From G963665215 sp963665215 (lineage in GTDB: Bacteria; Chloroflexota; Dehalococcoidia; Lucifugimonadales; CAUZJF01), in contig CAXXWW010000001.1 of assembly GCA_963665215.2 (NCBI GenBank), forward strand, positions 1 through 23,271: a DNA stretch of 23,271 bases, read 5' to 3'. Below are positions 1-7,500 of this stretch, in pieces (positions within the stretch are counted from its first letter, which is position 1; every line of letters starts with the position of its first letter). The notes beneath the pieces are model-generated. The model saw only the letters and a list, made by a program, of their open reading frames with translations. It was not told the origin of the DNA and ran no database searches. The translations under genes and the position numbers were made by a program.

Positions 1-814
1 CGCGCATTATCAAGACGGGATCGTGGTTCCCGACCCGTCGACGAAATACGACCGCTCCATTGAGAAGCGACACGAAAATAAGAACCCCGCTGAATATGGT
101 TGCGGAGGCGTCAACCAGTTCGACGTCGTACCACAAGAATTTGCGCTGAATGTCCCGCTGTAGCGACAAGGGTTGCTCTTTCGCCATGGGCTCTAGCAAC
201 TCTGAAAGGACACTCTTAGCCCCAGGCTCTGCAACTACGAGGCTGTTGAATCCCCCCCTTAACCCTGTGAATTCCTCCAGAGGGTCGATAAGCTCGTCTT
301 GGAGCGGCTTGTAGTAATCGTCGAAGCTGCGCCAGTTGGCTGCCGTATGGATCTTAGCTGCAACCGAGCCGGCAAATCTCTCACCTAGAAGGCGGAACCA
401 CAGGTACTGAACCGCCAGCTTGTATCCCTTGAACACCTTGGCGAGTCTTTCAAAGGTGAGTTCATCAGGAAGTAAGGGCTGATAGTAGCCGTTGGGATGG
501 CCTCGGCGGGTGTCGCTAAGAAACAGATGCACCTGGCACCGACCATTGAAGTTGATCGCCGTGTCGTGATTCGGAGTGGCCTTCGGCAAGGTCAGCCTGG
601 ATACCGAAGGCAACTGGCGAAGTGGCCGCAGAACGAAGTCCGAGAATTCCGCGGCACGCGATTCCAATCGAACCCACGACCTTGCACGGAGAAGATGACG
701 GGAAGCCTGGTGAATGTTCCGAAGGAGGATCGCCTTCTCGCAGCTGTTCGGGACTCCCGAAATAGGAACCCCGCGGTTACGAGCGCGGATCAGGACATAA
801 TCCTCACTTAGGTC
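1..814 (-). pseudogene. C-terminal part of an unrecognised gene, split by IS1380 copy 1 and frame-broken
   Basis: Read on the minus strand there is no stop from the IS1380 junction (814) to the C-run at 252-258, about 185 codons. The same protein continues, one frame over, to the window edge for about 83 more codons. Deleting one base from the seven-C run joins the two parts. The 5' part of this gene lies on the other side of the IS element (2538-2765). Removing the element together with one 4-bp flank gives a continuous reading ...IDFDFS-L-DLSEDYVL.... The product is rich in Arg and aromatic residues. Near the window edge it has a hydrophobic stretch (ATIFSGVLIFVSLLNGAVVF) that could be a membrane helix. 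I do not recognise the family and the C terminus lies outside the window. Confidence 0.6.
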
Positions 815-868
815 TAAGCCCGAATCCACCGAAGGACGGCCTTGGGGACAGCCCCTGAAGAAGCTAGA

Positions 869-934
869 GGGTGCTCCTCTGAATCTGGGATAATGGTTTT
901 GGAACAGAAACCCGCCCGGAAACAAGGAGCACCC
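869..934 (+). promoter_or_regulatory. Inverted repeat masking the IS1380 transposase RBS (copy 1)
   Basis: GGGTGCTCCT (869-878) pairs perfectly with AGGAGCACCC (925-934). The right arm contains the AGGAG ribosome-binding site of the transposase ATG at 940. A -10-like GATAAT (889-894) lies between the arms without a good -35. Transcripts started there would lack the left arm, while transcripts entering from outside would fold and hide the site. The same arrangement is present in copies 2 and 3. The repeat is seen directly; its protective role is inferred from the known behaviour of IS10 and IS50. Confidence 0.55.
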
Positions 935-939
935 AATAG

Positions 940-2265
940 ATGCTGCCACAGAACAAACCCGACCGTATCCGCATCCTCTTTGACGACCATCGCCTGGTGG
1001 CCAATGCCGGCCTGCTCCTGCCGGCCACCCTGGCCCGGCACCTGGGCCTGCGAGAACTCGTCGACCATCACCTTGACCTCGGCGGCGCGCCGGGACGGGC
1101 GAACACTGGGGACAAGATGCTGACGCTGGTCGCTTCCGCGCTGGCAGGCGGCGACTGCATCGACGACGCCGATGCGCTGCGCGCTGGTGGGACGGTCGGT
1201 GTTCTAGGCTGCGTGGTCAAGGCGCCATCCACCCTGGGGACCTTCCTGCGCAGCTTCCGGTGGGGGCATGTCCGTCAACTCGACCGCGTGAGCCGCCAGT
1301 TGCTGGCCCGGGCCTGGGCCGCTGGGGCCGGACCCGGCGACTCGCCCCTGACCATCGACCTGGACTCGACCATCTGCGAGACCTATGGACTGGCCAAGGA
1401 GGGAGCGCGCCACCACGGCTATACCGGCGCCCGCGGCTATCACCCGCTGCTGGCCATTGCCGTCGGCACCGGCGAGGTGCTGATGTCCCGGCTGCGCGAG
1501 GGCCGGGCCAACACCGCCCGTGGCGCCGCCCACTTCCTGCGTGAGACGGTGGGGCGGGTGCGCTACGGCGGGGCCAGGGGACAACTCACGGTGCGGGCCG
1601 ACAGCGGCTTCTACGCCCACACTGTCGTTGCCGCCTGCCGGGAAATGGATGTCCGCTTCTCGATCGCCATCCGCCAGCGCGCCCGCCTGCGGAATCTGAT
1701 CGAGGCGATACCCGAAGATGCCTGGACGCCGATTCCTTACTGGATGGACGCCGCCGCCGATGTGGCCGAGACCACCTACACCCCCTTCCAGACCAAGCCG
1801 GACGCCGCGCCGGTGCGGCTCATTGTCCGGCGGGTGAAGCCGCCGCCCGGTTCCCAGCTCGCCCTCTTCGCCAGATACAGCTATCACGCCTTCATCACCG
1901 ACCGCGATGGGGAGACGCTGGAACTGGAGGCCGATCATCGCCGCCACGCCGAGGTCGAGAACGCCATACGCGACCTCAAGTACGGCGTCGGGCTGAACCA
2001 CATGCCGTCGGCGCGCTTCGCCGCCAACGGCGCCTGGCTGGCGGTCCAGGTGATGGCGCATAACCTGGCCCGCTGGACAGCCCGCATCGGCCTGGGTCAG
2101 CAGACCGTGACCACCAAGACCCTCAGACGACGGGTCTTTGCCTTGGCCGGACGGATCACCCGCTCGGCACGCCGATTGACCCTGCATCTTCCCCGGCGCT
2201 GGCCCTGGGAGGAGCAGTTCAGCCGCGCCCTGGCCCGACTGCGAGCCATTCCACTCCCAGCCTGA
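940..2265 (+). CDS. IS1380-family transposase (copy 1)
   Basis: DDE-type transposase of 441 aa that cuts and joins the ends of its own element. The catalytic residues can be placed in LTIDLDSTICETYG (Asp about 140-142), VRADSGFYAH (Asp 221) and HAEVENAIRDLKYGVG (Glu about 338-340), a spacing and context typical of IS1380 transposases. The start is ATG 940 with AGGAG at 925-929. Full length for the family and intact. The long open frame on the opposite strand of this element is a by-product of its GC-rich codon use. Confidence 0.93.
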   Translation: MLPQNKPDRIRILFDDHRLVANAGLLLPATLARHLGLRELVDHHLDLGGAPGRANTGDKMLTLVASALAGGDCIDDADALRAGGTVGVLGCVVKAPSTLGTFLRSFRWGHVRQLDRVSRQLLARAWAAGAGPGDSPLTIDLDSTICETYGLAKEGARHHGYTGARGYHPLLAIAVGTGEVLMSRLREGRANTARGAAHFLRETVGRVRYGGARGQLTVRADSGFYAHTVVAACREMDVRFSIAIRQRARLRNLIEAIPEDAWTPIPYWMDAAADVAETTYTPFQTKPDAAPVRLIVRRVKPPPGSQLALFARYSYHAFITDRDGETLELEADHRRHAEVENAIRDLKYGVGLNHMPSARFAANGAWLAVQVMAHNLARWTARIGLGQQTVTTKTLRRRVFALAGRITRSARRLTLHLPRRWPWEEQFSRALARLRAIPLPA

Positions 2266-2537
2266 CGGCGCCCGTCCGCCACTGACCCACCAGCCAACCC
2301 AACGTCCCCGCAAACTCGCGCCAGCACAGTCCGCGAGCGCCTCTTGCCGTGTCCTATCCCGCCATCTCGCTCGCCACAGCCACTGTAGGCCGCCATCGGT
2401 GCCCCCAAAAGCGCCTGCAGACCGCCCCCCAACCTCCCGGCTACCCAAATTCGAGCCCGGATCATCGCGCCTGTAACTCCCTCACCCCCTTCCGCTGTCC
2501 TCACGCCGTCCATCCCTGTCCATCGGTGGATTCGGGG

Positions 2538-2765
2538 TTAGCTAAAGTCGAAATCGATGGCTTGATGCAGGAGCCTGACCACAGTTCTCAGTCCAAACAC
2601 GTAGCCGTCGAAGATATCCGCCGAGGCATTCAGGCGGCGGTCGGATGCAAGCCAACTCCTGAAACCTGCGATATCGAGTGCGAGACCCACAAGATGCCCA
2701 GCACCAAGGATGTCTCCCGTTCCGGAGCGAATCCCGGGCTGGTCATCTCCAATTGGCTGGACCAT
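2538..2765 (-). pseudogene. N-terminal part of the unrecognised gene split by IS1380 copy 1
   Basis: This is the 5' fragment of the gene whose remainder lies at 1-814. The reading ends ...LLHQAIDFDFS and then meets a TAA made by the TTAG tetranucleotide flanking the element. With the left-flank version (TAAG) that codon would be TTA (Leu), and the frame would run straight into DLSEDYVL on the other side. I placed the start at ATG 2765 because GGAG (complement of 2775-2778) lies 9 nt upstream. An ATG at 2888 is in frame but has no ribosome-binding site and follows a stop codon directly. No recognisable domain. Confidence 0.5.
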
Positions 2766-3061
2766 ATCAGTCGACTCCGAAATGCGCCCCCGAGCCTCCG
2801 CAAGGGGGGGGCCTTGGAAGCCAGGAGGGCCAGTGCAAATACTCGCGTTCCAGGTGCTAAGAATGGGCGAGTGCGAATGGCGAGTCATTTACGCGGCCAA
2901 GCACTGGCCTTGCCAAGCAGATAGCGGCAGTGCGAATCGAGGATGGTGGGTCGCCGTTGATAACAGCGAGAACTCAGCCCACCCTTGGCCTCAAGCTCCA
3001 GCTAGTGGTCTAGGCCAAGACCTACGAGAGCGAGCCGCGGGGCTCCGCCCGTGCGATCTCG

Positions 3062-4984
3062 TCAGACCTCGCGGAACTCGCCCTCGACCGTACCTTCAGG
3101 GGGCTCCTCGTCGGAGCCGGCATCGGCACCGGCATCAGACCCGGCATCAGGCGCTGGCCCGGCTTCGGGCGCGCCCGTCTGGCTGTAGACCATCTCTCCG
3201 ACCTTCTGAATCGTCGACTGCAACTCCTGAACCGCCGCGTTGATCGTGCCGATGTCCCCTGCTTCGAGGGCAGATCGGACCGCCGCCACCTTGGTCTCGA
3301 TGTCCGACTTCAGGTCTTCGGGGACCTTGTCCGCGTTGTCGCTGACCAGCTTCTCCGCCGCGTTGGCGGCGCTTTCGGCGTTGTTCCGCGCTTGCACCTC
3401 GTCAAGGCGCCGGCGGTCCTCCTCGGCGTGCAGCTCAGCGTCCTTCACCATCTGCTCGATTTCGTCCTGCGACAGCCCCGAGCTCGCCGTGATGGTGATC
3501 TTCTGCTCTTTGCCGGTGCCCTTGTCCTTGGCTGATACATCAAGAATGCCGTTGGCATCGATGTCGAAGGTGACCTCGACCTGCGGGGCGCCCCTGGGCG
3601 CCGGCAATATGCCGTCGAGGATGAACCGGCCGATGCTCTTGTTCTCACCGGCCATCGTCCGCTCGCCCTGAAGCACGTGTACCTCGACACTGGTCTGCCC
3701 ATCGGCTGCCGTCGTAAACGTCTCGCTCTTCGCGGTTGGAATCGCCGTGTTGCGAGGGATCAACGGCGTGGAGACGGTGCCCAAGGTCTCTATGCCAAGG
3801 GAGAGCGGCGTGACATCCACGAGGACGATATCCTGATCGAGGTCCTGAGTGAGGACGCCAGCCTGTATAGCGGCGCCCATCGCCACGACCTCGTCGGGGT
3901 TCACCCCCTGGTGGGCTTCTTTGCCGAACAGGTCGAGGACTGTTTGTTGAACAATGGGCATACGCGTCATGCCACCCACCAGAATGACCTCGCCAATGTC
4001 ACTAGACGACACTCCGGAGTCTTCCAGCGCCTGCTTGCACGGCCCGACAGTCCTCTTTACGAGCCCGTCTACAAGCTGTTCGAGCTTGGACCGCGTAAGC
4101 GTCATCACCAGGTGCTTCGGGCCCGACGAGTCGGCTGTGATGAAGGGGAGGTTGACCTCTGTCTGCATCAGCGTGGAGAGCTCGATCTTGGCCCTCTCGG
4201 CGGCCTCACGAAGCCGCTGAAGGGCCATTCGGTCCTGCTTCAAGTCGATGCCCTGCTCGCGCCGAAACTCCTCGCATATCCAGTCGATTATCTGCTGATC
4301 GAAGTCGTCGCCGCCGAGGTGGGTGTCGCCGTTGGTAGCCTTGACCTCGAAGACTCCGTCGCCCAGCTGGAGGATCGTTATGTCAAAGGTGCCGCCGCCA
4401 AGGTCGAAGACTGCCAGGATCTCGTCGGCTTTTTTGTCGAGGCCGTACGCGAGAGCGGCGGCCGTGGGCTCGTTGATGATACGAAGCACTTCGAGACCGG
4501 CGATGCGGCCGGCGTCCTTGGTGGCATTCCGCTGGCTGTCGTTAAAGTAGGCCGGAACGGTGATCACCGCCTGGGCAATCTTGTCGCCCAGCTTGGCCTC
4601 AGCGTCTTGCTTCAGCTTCTGCAGCACCATTGCGGAGATCTCGGGCGGCGCGTAGTCTTTATCGCCCATCTTGACGTATGCGTCACCGTTTGAGTGCTCG
4701 GTGACCTTGAACGGAACAAGGCCAATGTCGTGCTGGATGGTTTCTTCGCCGAACCGCCGGCCCATGAAGCGCTTGACGGAAAAGACGGTGTTGTCCGGAT
4801 TGGTTACGGCCTGCCGCTTGGCGGTCGTGCCGGTGTAGCGCTCACCGGATCGCGTATTGATGGCCACCACGGACGGCGTAGTGCGTCCACCGTCGGCGTT
4901 CTCGATTACCCGCGGCTCGCCACCTTCGATGACGGCCATGCACGAGTTGGTTGTCCCGAGGTCGATTCCCAGAACCTTGGGCAT
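3062..4984 (-). CDS. dnaK: Molecular chaperone DnaK (Hsp70)
   Basis: Cytoplasmic ATP-dependent Hsp70 chaperone of 640 aa, full length. The ATPase domain shows GIDLGTTNS at residues 6-14, PAYFNDSQRNATKDAG at 144-159, INEPTAAALAYG near 170-181 and VFDLGGGTFD at 192-201. The conserved linker and start of the substrate domain follow (VLVDVTPLSLGIETLG). The tail after about residue 600 is rich in Ala, Asp and Glu and ends in GEFREV, resembling the usual acidic EEVD-like end. It lies three bases downstream of grpE; its ribosome-binding site GGAGG overlaps the grpE 3' end. No dnaJ is adjacent. A short GC hairpin (3030-3048) lies beyond the stop but lacks a T-run, so I do not call a terminator. Confidence 0.98.
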   Translation of the reverse strand: MPKVLGIDLGTTNSCMAVIEGGEPRVIENADGGRTTPSVVAINTRSGERYTGTTAKRQAVTNPDNTVFSVKRFMGRRFGEETIQHDIGLVPFKVTEHSNGDAYVKMGDKDYAPPEISAMVLQKLKQDAEAKLGDKIAQAVITVPAYFNDSQRNATKDAGRIAGLEVLRIINEPTAAALAYGLDKKADEILAVFDLGGGTFDITILQLGDGVFEVKATNGDTHLGGDDFDQQIIDWICEEFRREQGIDLKQDRMALQRLREAAERAKIELSTLMQTEVNLPFITADSSGPKHLVMTLTRSKLEQLVDGLVKRTVGPCKQALEDSGVSSSDIGEVILVGGMTRMPIVQQTVLDLFGKEAHQGVNPDEVVAMGAAIQAGVLTQDLDQDIVLVDVTPLSLGIETLGTVSTPLIPRNTAIPTAKSETFTTAADGQTSVEVHVLQGERTMAGENKSIGRFILDGILPAPRGAPQVEVTFDIDANGILDVSAKDKGTGKEQKITITASSGLSQDEIEQMVKDAELHAEEDRRRLDEVQARNNAESAANAAEKLVSDNADKVPEDLKSDIETKVAAVRSALEAGDIGTINAAVQELQSTIQKVGEMVYSQTGAPEAGPAPDAGSDAGADAGSDEEPPEGTVEGEFREV

Positions 4985-4987
4985 CTC

Positions 4988-5575
4988 TTAGGCCTCCTCC
5001 TGTGTTGTTTCTGCTTGGTGTTGAGGCTCGGGAGCCTTGGCGACCGAAACCTGTGCCGGCCGAACAATTCGGTCATGCTTCCGGTATCCGTCGCGGAACA
5101 CCTTGACCACTAGACCCTCTTCGCTCTCCGTTGTCTCTTCATAGAGAACCGCTTCGTGCTCCCAGGGCTCGAAGGGCTTGCCCTCCGCCTCGATTTTGGT
5201 CACGCCCTCGGCGTCCAGGAGGTTGTGCAGATTGCGTTGAACGAGCTGCAATCCTTCCAGCCATCCCGGGGCCACGGCGTCACCCGGCACAAGGTCGAGG
5301 GCCCGTTCGAGGTCGTCGACGACGGTGAGAATTCTCAAGATCAGTCCCGTGTTGGCACTGCGCCGGAGCTCCTCCCGCTCGTCCTCGACACGACGCCGAT
5401 AGTTGATCAGATCTGCCTGGGCCCGTTGCGCCAGCGCTCTGAACTGATCTTTTTCCCTCAGGGCCTCCTCTAGCTCAGCTAGCTCAGTTTCGGGCAAGGT
5501 GTTCTCGCCAACCTCGGACTCAACCTGAGCCGGCTCGGGCACATCCGGAGTCTCCGGGGCCTTCTCTTCAGGCAT
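4988..5575 (-). CDS. grpE: Nucleotide exchange factor GrpE
   Basis: Co-chaperone of 195 aa that releases ADP from DnaK and acts as a dimer in the cytoplasm. An acidic N terminus (about 1-40) is followed by a long helical, charged region with the family signature (RAQADLINYRRRVEDEREEL). A conserved helical segment (LTVVDDLERAL) and the C-terminal beta domain with EAEGKPFEPWEHEAV and RDGYRKHDRIVRPAQVSVAK follow. Start ATG 5575 has GGAG about 10 nt upstream. It overlaps nothing and is followed after three bases by dnaK, so the two are translated as a unit. Confidence 0.96.
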   Translation of the reverse strand: MPEEKAPETPDVPEPAQVESEVGENTLPETELAELEEALREKDQFRALAQRAQADLINYRRRVEDEREELRRSANTGLILRILTVVDDLERALDLVPGDAVAPGWLEGLQLVQRNLHNLLDAEGVTKIEAEGKPFEPWEHEAVLYEETTESEEGLVVKVFRDGYRKHDRIVRPAQVSVAKAPEPQHQAETTQEEA

Positions 5576-5720
5576 CGAGCACGTACTCCACTCCCTTGTT
5601 AGCGGGGCGCTGAAAAACTCTTTCGACCATCCCCTTCGACGATGCTCAGGGCAGGCTCTCTGACTCCCCGCAAAGGGGCTTAGCCCCCCTGCACTCCCCT
5701 TTTTTATCAGCCTGTTGAGT
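5576..5720 (-). other. hspR-grpE spacer with repeats and a hairpin
   Basis: The 145 bp between hspR and grpE are low-complexity for a coding operon. On the minus strand GTCGAAGGGGATGGTCGAA holds a direct repeat of GTCGAA, beside CCTGAGCATCGTCGAAGG. GGGGC/GCCCC with a 3-nt loop lies at 5675-5687, and a second CCCC/GGGG pairing (5666-5669 with 5675-5678) can compete with it. The segment looks like a dispersed intergenic repeat and could act as a weak attenuator or RNA-processing site between regulator and chaperones. That role is a guess. Confidence 0.35.
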
Positions 5721-6083
5721 CTACTCGCCCTTCATCAACGCGAGCATCTGGTCGACGCTGTCCTCTACGAAACCCTGCAGCGCGCGTCCTTCGAGCACAC
5801 GTGCCGCGGCTTTCGTCTCCAGGAGCTTGTTGAACAAGCGCATCGCCAACTGGACGCCGGCCAGATTGAGACCGAGCTCAACGACGAGGTGCTTAATCAA
5901 CAACAGGCGCGCAATGTCTTCCTCGGAGTAGAGTCTCAGCATGCCCCCTGTTCGCGCGGGTGACAGGAGGCCCATGCGCTCGTACTTGCGCAGGGTCTGA
6001 GGGTGCATCTCTAACATGCGCGCGACGACGCTGATGATGTATACGCCGTGAACGCGCCGCGCTGGGTTATCCGATGGGTGCAA
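5721..6083 (-). CDS. hspR: Heat-shock repressor HspR (MerR family)
   Basis: DNA-binding repressor of 120 aa. A MerR-type winged helix-turn-helix occupies residues about 14-80: YIISVVARMLEMHPQTLRKY, then ERMGLLSPARTGGMLRLYSEEDIARL. The short helical C terminus lacks effector-binding cysteines, as expected for HspR. HspR proteins bind HAIR sites, usually with DnaK as co-repressor, and repress their own chaperone operon. Here hspR is the first gene of the set rather than the last, as it is in actinobacteria. A HAIR-like site overlaps the promoter about 190 bp upstream, which suggests autoregulation. Start ATG 6083. Confidence 0.9.
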   Translation of the reverse strand: MHPSDNPARRVHGVYIISVVARMLEMHPQTLRKYERMGLLSPARTGGMLRLYSEEDIARLLLIKHLVVELGLNLAGVQLAMRLFNKLLETKAAARVLEGRALQGFVEDSVDQMLALMKGE

Positions 6084-6264
6084 TGTGTGAAGCTTCTCCC
6101 GGCTCTGACTCAGGCGGCCGCTGCACGCCCGACCGACTGCAAGAGCTAACTTAAGTCCCGCAAAACTCGTTGTATTGAGCGGAAACAGAGTCCGTCGTAA
6201 GTTTCAATCGGCTCCCGTAGGTCCAATAATGAGGCGTAGCCCTCTATCGCATGTACGCATACAC

Positions 6265-6293
6265 ATGATACAGCTTGATATATTCCGTGTCAA
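6265..6293 (-). promoter_or_regulatory. Sigma70-type promoter for hspR-grpE-dnaK
   Basis: On the minus strand TTGACA (6293-6288) is followed after exactly 17 nt by TATCAT (6270-6265). This is a near-consensus promoter pointing at hspR, with transcription expected to begin near 6258. It leaves a leader of about 175 nt. Its -35 lies inside the spacer of the opposing promoter. Confidence 0.7.
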
Positions 6294-6294
6294 C
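6274..6294. promoter_or_regulatory. HAIR-like HspR operator
   Basis: CTTGA (6274-6278) and TCAAC (6290-6294) form an inverted repeat whose TTGA and TCAA cores are separated by 11 nt. That is the same spacing as in the HspR consensus CTTGAGT-N7-ACTCAAG. The two bases inside each half do not match the consensus. The site covers the -35 boxes of both divergent promoters, so one bound repressor could shut off both. The sequence match is direct; HspR binding is inferred. Confidence 0.5.
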
Positions 6295-6303
6295 CTTTAT
6301 AAT
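6275..6303 (+). promoter_or_regulatory. Sigma70-type promoter for the small zinc-ribbon gene
   Basis: TTGATA (6275-6280), 17 nt, TATAAT (6298-6303): a strong match to the sigma70 consensus, reading right. The predicted leader of about 115 nt contains a 6-bp inverted repeat GGATTC/GAATCC (6333-6338 with 6350-6355) and a GGT repeat just before the ribosome-binding site. Confidence 0.7.
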
Positions 6304-6426
6304 ACTTTTATCTCATGTAGCATGACACGTGTGGATTCGACCTGGGAGGGAATCCAAATCTGTATTGGTGCATCAAACGTAGTAGTCGGCGATGGTGGTG
6401 GTGGTGAATCCTAGGAGGTAACTCTA

Positions 6427-6594
6427 ATGTTGAACTTGAAGGCATGTCCCCGGTGTGGCGGCGACGTGCACTCGAATCGAGATATCTACGGGCATTATGA
6501 GGTTTGTCTCCAGTGCGGTCACATGGCTGACGTCGCTAAGCCGGACGGCGCGCTGTCGGTTCCACGGGCCCGCGTGAAGAGGGAGGCCGCGTAG
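6427..6594 (+). CDS. Small zinc-ribbon protein, 55 aa
   Basis: A short gene with strong expression signals: AGGAGGT 7 nt before the ATG, a near-consensus promoter upstream and a terminator downstream. The product has two CxxC knuckles, CPRCGG (near residue 7) and CLQCGH (near residue 33), which should bind one zinc ion. A basic tail ends in RARVKREAA. Such minimal zinc ribbons often bind nucleic acid or protein partners, but this one cannot be assigned a function. It is divergent from hspR and shares its operator region, so it may respond to heat or protein-folding stress. Confidence 0.75.
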   Translation: MLNLKACPRCGGDVHSNRDIYGHYEVCLQCGHMADVAKPDGALSVPRARVKREAA

Positions 6595-6632
6595 AGACAG
6601 CCGGCGACGCTCGGCGATCAGCCTAACGGCAA

Positions 6633-6669
6633 GAGGCGGGCTCTGACTTCAGGGCCCGCCTCCCTGTTT
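6633..6669 (+). terminator. Intrinsic terminator after the zinc-ribbon gene
   Basis: GAGGCGGGC (6633-6641) and GCCCGCCTC (6654-6662) form a perfect 9-bp stem with a 12-nt loop, followed by CCTGTTT. It lies 38 nt after the stop codon. It may also stop transcription from the convergent oxidoreductase gene, although no T-run is present on that side. Confidence 0.75.
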
Positions 6670-6719
6670 CCGGCGAATAGCTGGGACTTCAGCTATCGTC
6701 AACGGGGAGCAACGCGCGG

Positions 6720-7334
6720 CTAGGTCAGCTCGTCCCAGAACCGCTCCTCGTTCCAAGGGTCCCCCCTCATATGGTAGCCGCGGACCTCCCAAAATCCCGG
6801 TGCATCCTTATCCATAAACTCCACGCCTGAAACCCACTTGGCGCTCTTCCAGCCGTACCTCTTTGGGACTACGAGGCGCAACGGGCCGCCGTGCGCGGGC
6901 GGGAGTGGCTCGCCATCGTGGCGATAGGCAAACAGCACGTCGTCACCGGTGACGACGTCCAGCGGCAGGTTCGTGGTGTAGCCGCCGAAGCAGTGCACCA
7001 TTACATGGGTGGCCTCCGGCTTCGGGCTGACCAGCTTCATCACGTCGTTGAACGCAATGCCTTCCCACGTATTCTCGAGGCGACTCCACTGCGTGACACA
7101 GTGGAACGGAGCCTCGACCTTCAATTCGGCCAGGCCGGTGAACTGGTCCCAGTCCAGCTCGACCTCTTCCTCGACCAGACCGAAAATCTTAAAGCGCCAC
7201 GTCTCGAGGTCTATCTTGGGAGTCGGACCAAAGGTCAGCACCGGGAACTTCTCGGTAACGAACTGGCCGGGAGGTACTTTCAGTCCCTCTTGATCCTGTC
7301 TGATCGTTTGCGTCCGGCCGAGCTTCCTTAGCAT
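6720..7334 (-). CDS. Sulfite-oxidase-like molybdopterin oxidoreductase
   Basis: A 204-aa protein of the oxidoreductase molybdopterin-binding family (PF00174, COG2041). The likely Mo-ligating cysteine is Cys79 in FHCVTQWS. Other family features are the TWEGI segment, VHCFGGYTTNLPLD, AYRHDGEPLPPAHGGPLRLVVP, the YGWKSAKWV motif and the final GYHMRGDPWNEER. There is no twin-arginine signal peptide or dimerisation domain, so it is a short, probably cytoplasmic member whose substrate is unknown. I chose ATG 7334 because GGAGG sits 7 nt upstream; an in-frame TTG at 7340 is too close to that site. It stands alone. Confidence 0.87.
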   Translation of the reverse strand: MLRKLGRTQTIRQDQEGLKVPPGQFVTEKFPVLTFGPTPKIDLETWRFKIFGLVEEEVELDWDQFTGLAELKVEAPFHCVTQWSRLENTWEGIAFNDVMKLVSPKPEATHVMVHCFGGYTTNLPLDVVTGDDVLFAYRHDGEPLPPAHGGPLRLVVPKRYGWKSAKWVSGVEFMDKDAPGFWEVRGYHMRGDPWNEERFWDELT

Positions 7335-7500
7335 CCACAATCCTCCACTGATGTCGCAGGTCCGATACCAATCCTACACCAGTGTTCCGTGCGCTACGTA
7401 GGGAGTGCGTGGGGGGTGCGGCCCGCCTGGCCGCTTTCCGATCTACCCCATGACCGAGTTTGAAGTGGATGTCGGGCTGTGTTACGTTGGCCGCCTCGAC

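Larger units (their letters stand above)
819..2537 (+). mobile_element. IS1380-family insertion sequence, copy 1
   Basis: The element is bounded by inverted repeats CCCGAATCCACCGA (left) and the complement of TCGGTGGATTCGGGG (right). It is 1719 bp long, the same as the other two copies. The flanking tetranucleotides are TAAG (815-818) and TTAG (2538-2541), a near-perfect 4-bp target duplication. It has one transposase gene and about 270 bp of non-coding sequence at the distal end. It is oriented opposite to copies 2 and 3 and is the most diverged: the transposase has Val, Ala, Pro and Arg where the others have Ala, Gly, Ala and Thr. It interrupts a minus-strand gene. The ends could be placed one base differently. 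Confidence 0.9.

Noticed and set aside
497..811. 104-codon plus-strand frame at the left edge
   Set aside because: The minus-strand frame is longer, continues on the other side of the IS element in frame and is the better coding candidate.
3030..3048. GC hairpin downstream of dnaK as a terminator
   Set aside because: The stem is short and interrupted and no T-run follows.
3677..4693. 338-codon open frame antisense to dnaK
   Set aside because: It lies wholly opposite a conserved dnaK gene, a well-known artefact of dnaK codon usage.
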